A stretch of 50,938 bases of DNA from Xanthobacteraceae bacterium (GTDB taxonomy: Bacteria; Pseudomonadota; Alphaproteobacteria; Rhizobiales; Xanthobacteraceae), in NCBI GenBank assembly GCA_031291475.1, contig JARLIY010000045.1, positions 1-50,938 on the forward strand, given 5' to 3'. Below the pieces are notes generated by a model that was not told where the DNA came from, did no database searches, and saw only the letters and a program-made list of their open reading frames with translations. Positions 44,960-50,938 of the stretch are shown here, in pieces. Both the position numbers and the translations under genes were made by a program. How positions within the stretch are numbered: the stretch's first letter is position 1; each line of letters starts with the position of its first letter.

Positions 44960-45775
44960 TTAGTCGACAATCTTCAGGCGAGACATGATGTCCTTTCCGC
45001 CGATCGCTTCGAGTTCGTCGAGAAACGCCACCCGATAGGAGCCGGGGCCTTTGGCCCGTTCCGCGGCGATTTCGCCGGCAATGCCGAAAACCGCAACCGC
45101 GGCGACGGACGCTTCGAACGGATCAGCGCCGACGGCGGCGAACGCTCCTGTGACACTGGAGAGCGCGCAGCCCAGCGCGGTCACCTTGGCCATGATCGGC
45201 GAGCCGTTGGCGAGCCTGGTCACGCGGCGGCCGTCGGTGATGATGTCGATCGCGCCGGTGGCGATGACGATGCAGCCCTGATGCTTGGCGAGACTCGAGG
45301 CGAAGGCGAGCGCCTCTTCCGTGGTATTAGCGCTGTCGACGCCCTTGGGCGCCACGCCGGCGCCGCCGGCAACCGTCATGATCTCGGATGCGTTGCCGCG
45401 AATGATCGTGGGCCCGTGCGGCAACAGCGCGCGCACCGTTTCCGTCCGCAATTGTGTGGCGCCGGCGCCGACCGGATCGAGCACCCACGGCTTACCGTGC
45501 CGCCTGGCGGCGTCGGCGGCAAGCATCATCGCTTCGACCCAGGGCATCGACAGCGTACCGATGTTGACGACGAGTGCGCCCGAAATGGCGACGAATTCGG
45601 CCACCTCCTCGCGCGCGTGAACCATGGCGGGAGAGGCGCCAATCGCCAGCAGAGCGTTCGCCGCGACATCCATCGATACGTAATTGGCGATGTTATGCAC
45701 GAGCGGCCGCGCGGCGCGCATCGTTTCCAGAAGTTGCGCGCTTTTGTCGGCAATTGCCGCTCGGCCCGCGCTCAT
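44960..45775 (-). CDS. thiM: Hydroxyethylthiazole kinase
   Basis: ThiM phosphorylates 4-methyl-5-(2-hydroxyethyl)thiazole in thiamine salvage (271 residues). It contains PLVHNIANYVSMDVAANALL, NIGTLSMPWVEAM, WVLDPVGAGATQLRT, and the ribokinase-like glycine motif VTALGCALSSVTGAF. ATG 45775 is chosen, with GGGAAGG about 10 bases upstream; the frame is open further but lacks similarity. No other thi gene is adjacent, and I find no TPP riboswitch core in the 125-base upstream region. Confidence 0.92.
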   Translation of the reverse strand: MSAGRAAIADKSAQLLETMRAARPLVHNIANYVSMDVAANALLAIGASPAMVHAREEVAEFVAISGALVVNIGTLSMPWVEAMMLAADAARRHGKPWVLDPVGAGATQLRTETVRALLPHGPTIIRGNASEIMTVAGGAGVAPKGVDSANTTEEALAFASSLAKHQGCIVIATGAIDIITDGRRVTRLANGSPIMAKVTALGCALSSVTGAFAAVGADPFEASVAAVAVFGIAGEIAAERAKGPGSYRVAFLDELEAIGGKDIMSRLKIVD

Positions 45776-45900
45776 AGCGGCACCTTCCCTGGACTTTAAA
45801 TCGGGTCGATAATAGGCGCCGACGGCTTGCTCTTCCACAGCCCCCGCGGTCTGCGGGAGGGGCGATACCGCGCATCGCCAAGCGACGCACAAAGGACGCC

Positions 45901-47145
45901 ATGCACGACACGACCGCCGTCGCTTCGCCGCAGCCCAAGCCGCTGGAGAATCGCGGCAGCAATCCGCGCTATGCCAAGCTGCACCGGCGTTACCCGCATG
46001 TTGATTATCTGCGGCGGCAGGCGCGCCGGCGCGTTCCGCATTTCGCCTTCGAATATGGCGACGGCGGCGCCGGCAACAACGATGCCGGGATCAAGCGCAA
46101 TTGGGCGGCGCTCGATGCGGTGGAGCTGGTGCCGCGTTACGGCGTCATGCCTTCGCTGCCGCCCTGCGACGTCGAAGTGTTCGGCCGCCGTTACGCCGCG
46201 CCGATCGGCGTCGCCCCGATGGGCGGGCCGGCGATCGTGTGGCCCGGCGCCGACTTGGCTCTTGCCCGCGCCGCGCAGCGCATACGCGTTCCCTACATCC
46301 TAAGTACCGTTGGCGGCGCCACGATCGAAAAAATTGCCGAGATCGCTCCCGATGGGTTCTGGTTTCAACTCTACCGTTTCGCCAACAACGACCACGCGAT
46401 CGGCGTCGATCTTGTTCGCCGTGCCGAGGCCGCGGGCTGCCGCGCACTGGTGCTGACGCTCGACGTGCCGGTGCGCACCACGCGCCCGCGCGAGGCGGCC
46501 GTCGGGCTGGCCGGTGCGTTTGCGGTCGATTTCCGCATTGTGATGCAGGCCGCGCTGACGCCGCGCTGGGCGTTGGCGCTGTTGAAGAACGGCATTCCGC
46601 GCTTCGCCAATATCCGCGCTTATGCTGGCGAAGACGCATCCCTCGACGAACTCGTCGCCTTCACGCGCCGCGAGATGGGCGGCGCTTTCACCTGGGACGA
46701 TGTGCGAAAATACCGCGAGCGCTGGAAGGGCAAGCTGATCGTTAAAGGCATCCTGCATCCGCAGGATGCCGAGCGGGCGGTTGCGCTCGGCGTCGACGGC
46801 ATCATCGTTTCCAATCACGGCGGCCGCCAGGTCGAGGCGCTGCCGGCGCCGATCGACGCGCTGCCGGCCATCGTCCGCCAGGTCGGCACGCGCGCTGCCG
46901 TGATGATGGATTCCGGCGTGCGCAGCGGTGCCGATGTGGTACGCGCCTGTGCGCTCGGCGCCGCGGCGGTATTTGCCGGCAAGGCGTTTTTGTGGGGACT
47001 GGGCGCGCTCGGCGAAGAGGGGCCCGGACACGTCATCGATCTATTGATCGAGGAGACGCAAGCGGCGCTCGGCCAACTGGGCGCGCATAGCGTGGCGGAG
47101 CTGCGCATGCTTGCCGTTCGCCACGCGGGGGCCTTGCAGTTCTGA
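45901..47145 (+). CDS. FMN-dependent alpha-hydroxy-acid oxidase/dehydrogenase (LldD family)
   Basis: This 414-residue TIM-barrel flavoprotein oxidises 2-hydroxy acids (lactate, mandelate or glycolate-like) to keto acids. The FMN region has APIGVAPMGGPAIVWPGAD, then FWFQLYRF and LTLDVPVRTTRPRE. The barrel lysine is in LIVKGILHPQDA. The catalytic His306 lies in SNHGGRQVEALPAP, where the usual HGGRQLD aspartate position is Glu. DSGVRSGADVVRACALGA binds the phosphate. The exact substrate cannot be decided. ATG 45901 is used; the region before it is shared with the divergent thiM. Confidence 0.88.
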   Translation: MHDTTAVASPQPKPLENRGSNPRYAKLHRRYPHVDYLRRQARRRVPHFAFEYGDGGAGNNDAGIKRNWAALDAVELVPRYGVMPSLPPCDVEVFGRRYAAPIGVAPMGGPAIVWPGADLALARAAQRIRVPYILSTVGGATIEKIAEIAPDGFWFQLYRFANNDHAIGVDLVRRAEAAGCRALVLTLDVPVRTTRPREAAVGLAGAFAVDFRIVMQAALTPRWALALLKNGIPRFANIRAYAGEDASLDELVAFTRREMGGAFTWDDVRKYRERWKGKLIVKGILHPQDAERAVALGVDGIIVSNHGGRQVEALPAPIDALPAIVRQVGTRAAVMMDSGVRSGADVVRACALGAAAVFAGKAFLWGLGALGEEGPGHVIDLLIEETQAALGQLGAHSVAELRMLAVRHAGALQF

Positions 47146-47214
47146 CCTGCGCACCTCCCCGTAGTGCCGCGCCGCCTCGGCCGCTATAAAGCAGGCGTCC
47201 GACTGGAAGCTGTC

Positions 47215-48432
47215 ATGGCGCTCATCGCGGAACCATCGCTCGACCTCACCGACGACCGGCTGGCGGCGCACAACGCGCTGATCCTGGCCGCCGCGCAAGC
47301 GCTGGCCGGCGGCAACAACACCGTGATCGTGGCGACCGGCGGCATCGCCGGCGCGATCCTCGCTCCCGATCCGGTGCTGGCAACGCTGCCGATCAGCCTG
47401 ATGGTGGTTGGGATGTGGATCGGCACGCTGCCGGTCGGCATGCTGGCCAAGGCTTTCGGCCGCCGCTTCGCCTTGCAAGTGGGGTCGGCATTCGGCGTGC
47501 TCTCTGGCCTCATCTCCTGCACGGCCATGCTGTCGGGATCATTCTTTCTTTTGCTCGCCGGCACGTTGTGTGGCGGCCTTTACGCGGCGGCGCATCAGTC
47601 CTACCGTTTTGCCGCTACCGATACCGCGAGCGCGCAGTTCCGCGCCCGCGCCGTGGCTTGGGTGCTGGCCGGCGGCATCTTCGCCGCTATCCTCGGACCG
47701 CAGATTGTCATTCTCACCAAGGACATTTGGCCGGCTTATTTGTTCGCCGCGACTTATCTGGCGCAATCAGCCTGCGCATTTGTCGCCGCCATTGTTCTGG
47801 CCTTTCTGCGGATTCCGCGGCCGGCCGTTCCGCGTGCCTTTGCCGACGGACGGCCGCTGCGCGATATCGTCGGCAAGCCGCGCTTCATCGTCGCCGTCGC
47901 TTGCGGCGTCGCCAGCTACGTGATGATGAACGTGATGATGACCGCCGCGCCGCTCGCCATGGTGATGTGCAACCATTCGGTCGGCGAGGCCGCGCTCGGC
48001 ATCCAATGGCACGTGATCGGCATGTATGCGCCGAGCTTTTTCATCGGTGCGCTGATCGCGCGCTTCGGCTTGGGCGCGATGATGGCGAGCGGGCTTGTGC
48101 TGATCCTTGCCGCAGCCGTGGTGGGCTTACTCGGCACCGAGGTATGGAACTTCTGGGTGGCGTTGGCACTGCTCGGCGTCGGCTGGAATTTTGCGTTTAT
48201 CAGCGCCACGACTTTGGTCACCGAATGCCACGGCCCACGCGAGCGCAACAAAGTGCAGGCGTTCAACGACTTTCTGGTGTTCGGGTCGATGGCGATCGGC
48301 TCCTTTTCCTCGGGCGCGCTATTGAGCCGCTTCGGCTGGGCAGCGGTCAATGAGCTCGTCTTCCCGGTGGTGGCCGCGGCGGCCGTGCTGCTGTTCTGGG
48401 GCACGCTCATGCGCCGGCCCAGCCCGGTGTGA
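47215..48432 (+). CDS. MFS transporter
   Basis: This inner-membrane transporter has 405 residues and about 12 hydrophobic segments. The loop between helices 2 and 3 reads GMLAKAFGRRFAL, a variant of the MFS signature. The second half begins near FIVAVACGVASYVMMN. The substrate is unknown; the sequence type (with YRFAATDTAS) is common among uncharacterised proteobacterial MFS proteins. ATG 47215 with GGAAG upstream is chosen over an earlier in-frame GTG. It lies 69 bases after the hydroxy-acid oxidase and may be co-transcribed, possibly transporting its substrate. Confidence 0.85.
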   Translation: MALIAEPSLDLTDDRLAAHNALILAAAQALAGGNNTVIVATGGIAGAILAPDPVLATLPISLMVVGMWIGTLPVGMLAKAFGRRFALQVGSAFGVLSGLISCTAMLSGSFFLLLAGTLCGGLYAAAHQSYRFAATDTASAQFRARAVAWVLAGGIFAAILGPQIVILTKDIWPAYLFAATYLAQSACAFVAAIVLAFLRIPRPAVPRAFADGRPLRDIVGKPRFIVAVACGVASYVMMNVMMTAAPLAMVMCNHSVGEAALGIQWHVIGMYAPSFFIGALIARFGLGAMMASGLVLILAAAVVGLLGTEVWNFWVALALLGVGWNFAFISATTLVTECHGPRERNKVQAFNDFLVFGSMAIGSFSSGALLSRFGWAAVNELVFPVVAAAAVLLFWGTLMRRPSPV

Positions 48433-48613
48433 GAACACCAGCCCAAGGGCATAGAATTTCTTCAAAAATCGCCGCGGGAAAGACACTCGGTGCCGTTGCA
48501 CCGCCCGTTCATTTTTGGCAATGTCCGCGCCGAATTGCGCTCGGCGCATGCGTTGAGCGCGCTTTCCTTCCGGGCCGGGTTTCCACTGGCCCCCATCAAC
48601 CGGGGTGCTCTCC

Positions 48614-50740
48614 ATGACGACGTTGTGGCTCATCGTTCTTTGCGGCGCTCTTGCGCTGGTCTACGCCATCTGGGCCACGAGTTCGGTGATGCGGGCCGAT
48701 CCCGGCAGCGAAAGGATGCAGGAAATAGCCGCCGCCGTGCGTGAGGGCGCGCAGGCCTATCTGCGGCGGCAATACACCACCATCGCCATCGTCGGCGTCG
48801 TCATCTTCCTGATCCTCGGTTACCTTCTCGGCTGGCTGGTCGGCGTCGGCTTTGCCATCGGCGCCGTGCTCTCCGGCGCCGCGGGCTTTATCGGCATGAA
48901 CGTGTCGGTGCGCGCCAATGTGCGCACCGCGCAAGCCGCCATCGGTTCGCTGGCCGGCGGTCTCGAGCTTGCCTTTCGCGCCGGCGCCATCACTGGGCTT
49001 CTGGTCGCGGGCCTGGCCTTGCTCGGCGTGACGCTTTATTTCGGCTTCCTCATCGGCACGCTGCAGCTGGCGCCGAACGATCGCACGGTCGTTGATTCCA
49101 TGGTGGCGCTCGGCTTTGGCGCTTCGCTAATTTCGATCTTCGCGCGCTTGGGCGGCGGTATCTTCACCAAAGGCGCTGACGTCGGCGGCGATCTTGTCGG
49201 TAAGGTCGAGGCCGGCATTCCCGAAGACGATCCGCGCAATCCGGCGACTATCGCCGACAATGTCGGCGACAACGTCGGCGACTGCGCCGGCATGGCAGCG
49301 GATTTGTTCGAAACCTACGCGGTGACGACGGTCGCGACCATGGTGCTCGCCGCCATCTTCTTCGGTTCGGTATCCGCCGAGATGGTGTTGCGGATGATGA
49401 CGTTCCCGCTCGCCATCGGCGGGGTGTGCATCATCGCATCGATCATCGGCACGTTTTTCGTTCGGCTCGGCGCCAGCCAATCGATCATGGGCGCGCTCTA
49501 CAAGGGCATGATTGCCACCGCGATCTTCTCGCTGATCGGCATCGCCGGCGTGACCCATTACCTGATTGGCTTCGGTCCGCTCGCCGGCGTCAGCTATTCC
49601 GGCGCGGCGCTGTTTTATTGCGGCATCACCGGCCTCGCGGTCACGGCGCTGATCATCGTCATCACCGAATACTACACCGGCACCAACTATCGGCCGGTGC
49701 ACTCAATCGCGCTGGCCTCGGTGACCGGCCACGGCACCAATGTGATCCAGGGCCTTGCCGTATCGATGGAGGCCACCGCGCTTCCGGCCCTCGTCATCAT
49801 CGCCGGCATCCTTGTCAGCTATAACTTTGCCGGCCTGTTCGGCATCGCCATCGCGGTGACGACGATGCTGGCGCTCGCTGGAATCGTGGTCGCGCTCGAT
49901 GCCTTCGGTCCGGTCACCGACAATGCCGGCGGCATTGCCGAAATGGCCGGCCTGCCGAAAGAGGTGCGCAAATCAACCGACGCGCTCGATGCCGTCGGCA
50001 ATACCACCAAGGCCGTGACCAAAGGCTACGCCATCGGCTCAGCCGGGCTCGGCGCGCTGGTGTTGTTCGCCGCCTATAACGAAGACCTCAAATTCTTCAT
50101 CGCCGGCGCGAACAAGCATCCCTATTTCCAGGGCGCGGCGCCGGATTTTTCGCTCGTCAATCCGTATGTCGTGGCCGGCCTGCTATTCGGCGGCCTCCTT
50201 CCGTATCTGTTTGCGTCGATGGGCATGACCGCGGTCGGACGCGCCGCGTCCTCCATCGTCGAGGAAGTGCGGCGCCAGTTCCGCGAGCGGCCCGGCATCA
50301 TGCAGGGCAGGGACAAGCCTGATTATGGCCGTGCGGTCGACATGCTCACCCGCGCCGCGATCAAGGAGATGATCGTGCCGTCGCTGTTGCCGGTGCTGTC
50401 GCCGATCGTCGGCTATTTCATCATCTACTTCATCGCCGGCGGCGGCGCGGCGGGAAAGTCGGCGGCCTTCTCCGCGCTCGGCGCCATGCTGCTCGGTGTC
50501 ATCGTTACCGGGTTGTTCGTCGCCATCTCGATGACGTCGGGCGGCGGCGCCTGGGACAACGCCAAGAAATACATTGAGGACGGCCATTACGGCGGCAAAG
50601 GATCCGACGCGCACAAGGCGGCGGTCACCGGCGACACCGTCGGCGATCCCTATAAGGATACGGCCGGCCCGGCGATCAACCCGATGATCAAGATCACCAA
50701 CATCGTGGCGTTGTTGCTGCTGGCGGTGCTCGCGCACTAG
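48614..50740 (+). CDS. hppA: Membrane-bound H+-translocating pyrophosphatase, K+-independent type
   Basis: The enzyme couples pyrophosphate hydrolysis to proton export across the inner membrane (708 residues, about 16 helices). The substrate motifs are [20 protein letters not shown] and [19 protein letters not shown], with [18 protein letters not shown] near the C-terminus. The K+-dependence position reads [10 protein letters not shown] with lysine instead of alanine, which marks the potassium-independent group. ATG 48614 is preferred, with GGGG nine bases upstream; GTG 48605 is possible. Confidence 0.95.
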   Translation: MTTLWLIVLCGALALVYAIWATSSVMRADPGSERMQEIAAAVREGAQAYLRRQYTTIAIVGVVIFLILGYLLGWLVGVGFAIGAVLSGAAGFIGMNVSVRANVRTAQAAIGSLAGGLELAFRAGAITGLLVAGLALLGVTLYFGFLIGTLQLAPNDRTVVDSMVALGFGASLISIFARLGGGIFTKGADVGGDLVGKVEAGIPEDDPRNPATIADNVGDNVGDCAGMAADLFETYAVTTVATMVLAAIFFGSVSAEMVLRMMTFPLAIGGVCIIASIIGTFFVRLGASQSIMGALYKGMIATAIFSLIGIAGVTHYLIGFGPLAGVSYSGAALFYCGITGLAVTALIIVITEYYTGTNYRPVHSIALASVTGHGTNVIQGLAVSMEATALPALVIIAGILVSYNFAGLFGIAIAVTTMLALAGIVVALDAFGPVTDNAGGIAEMAGLPKEVRKSTDALDAVGNTTKAVTKGYAIGSAGLGALVLFAAYNEDLKFFIAGANKHPYFQGAAPDFSLVNPYVVAGLLFGGLLPYLFASMGMTAVGRAASSIVEEVRRQFRERPGIMQGRDKPDYGRAVDMLTRAAIKEMIVPSLLPVLSPIVGYFIIYFIAGGGAAGKSAAFSALGAMLLGVIVTGLFVAISMTSGGGAWDNAKKYIEDGHYGGKGSDAHKAAVTGDTVGDPYKDTAGPAINPMIKITNIVALLLLAVLAH

Positions 50741-50788
50741 AGCATGATCCGGAAAAGTGGATGCCGGTTTTCCGAAAAGATCATACTC
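50740..50788. repeat. Palindromic intergenic repeat (GAGCATGATC type)
   Basis: GAGCATGATC and GATCATACTC form imperfect outer arms and GGAAAA / TTTTCC inner arms over 49 bases. This kind of repeat is common in Hyphomicrobiales genomes. It begins at the last base of the hppA stop codon and may act as its 3' hairpin. Confidence 0.65.
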
Positions 50789-50802
50789 CAACGAAGAAAT
50801 TA

Positions 50803-50938
50803 GGGTCTGTACCCACATAGCTTCTTGAAAAATTGCAATGATCGTGATTCACCGTGCTCGGAGGTGGGTCATGCGATTTGATTTGAGCGATGACGAATGG
50901 GCTCTTCTTGAGCCGCTGATGCCGAAGAGCCGCAAGAG
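50803..50938 (+). mobile_element. Left end of an IS5-family element, cut by the window
   Basis: GGGTCTGTACCC at 50803-50814 looks like the terminal inverted repeat of IS5-group elements, followed by a short leader and the transposase start at 50871. The right end is outside the window. Confidence 0.55.
50871..50938 (+). CDS. IS5-family transposase, N-terminal fragment at window end
   Basis: Only 22 codons are visible: MRFDLSDDEWALLEPLMPKS and two more. The pattern LSDDEWALLEPLMP is the conserved N-terminus of IS5/IS1031-type transposases. GGAGGTG precedes ATG 50871. Nothing can be said about its integrity beyond the window. Confidence 0.75.
   Translation, partial: MRFDLSDDEWALLEPLMPKSRK

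Noticed and set aside
45776..45900. TPP riboswitch upstream of thiM
   Set aside because: No CTGAGA or other conserved core elements on the minus strand; only a short GC-rich hairpin.
50864..50871. A further GTGGGTCA motif before the IS5 transposase
   Set aside because: It overlaps the ribosome site and start codon and has no promoter downstream, so it is probably coincidence.

Overview
The window is a high-GC bacterial chromosome segment. It most likely comes from an alphaproteobacterium of the order Hyphomicrobiales (Rhizobiales), close to Bradyrhizobium, Rhodoplanes or Pseudolabrys. Three things point there: the gene order nuoLMN-birA-RNase J and mce-DUF1467-proS-lolCD-dnaE; the order rpsB-tsf-pyrH-frr-uppS-cdsA-dxr-rseP-bamA-lpxD-fabZ-lpxA-lpxI-lpxB; and several short palindromic repeats of a kind common in that group. 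No database search was possible, so every name rests on motifs, length and context.

Layout. (1) 1-7023: the end of the complex I operon (nuoL partial, nuoM, nuoN), then birA and an RNase J gene, mostly joined by 1-4 base start/stop overlaps. (2) 7029-13258: an accessory block holding a five-gene branched-chain-amino-acid-type ABC transporter on the minus strand and, divergently, a flavin-dependent monooxygenase/acyl-CoA-dehydrogenase-like gene. It appears to interrupt the usual rnj-mce order. (3) 13351-17903: mce, a DUF1467 protein, proS and lolCD, with a possible 48-residue minus-strand gene and its terminator between DUF1467 and proS. (4) 17966-18528: two tandem paralogous genes for small secreted six-cysteine peptides. 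(5) About 18.6-23.0 kb: an AT-richer mosaic of small genes, gene fragments, an IS1/IS1595-like transposase, a three-gene toxin-antitoxin-like operon and a membrane protein with a SPOR-like end. Several of these genes have promoters placed so that the transcript would begin at the start codon, and three share an upstream GTGGGTCA motif. (6) 23047-23211: a promoter carrying two alphaproteobacterial LexA boxes in front of a 32-codon membrane micropeptide, directly upstream of dnaE. (7) 23355-28689: dnaE (replicative polymerase III alpha) and an ABC-F ATPase. (8) 28729-43735: the translation / isoprenoid / phospholipid / outer-membrane / lipid A cluster, with two TA-ended palindromic mini-elements between tsf and pyrH. 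(9) 43825-50740: a FabH-type ketosynthase, thiM (minus), an FMN alpha-hydroxy-acid oxidase, an MFS transporter and hppA. (10) 50740-50938: a palindromic repeat and the start of an IS5-type element cut by the window end.

How it works together. The conserved parts supply respiration, RNA decay, lipoprotein export, replication, translation and envelope building (undecaprenyl and CDP-diglyceride lipids, BamA assembly, lipid A). The most unusual material lies between lolD and dnaE. There the LexA-boxed micropeptide is a good candidate for an SOS-induced membrane effector, comparable in concept to Caulobacter SidA. The mosaic beside it looks like an arena of small modular, partly mobile, genes.
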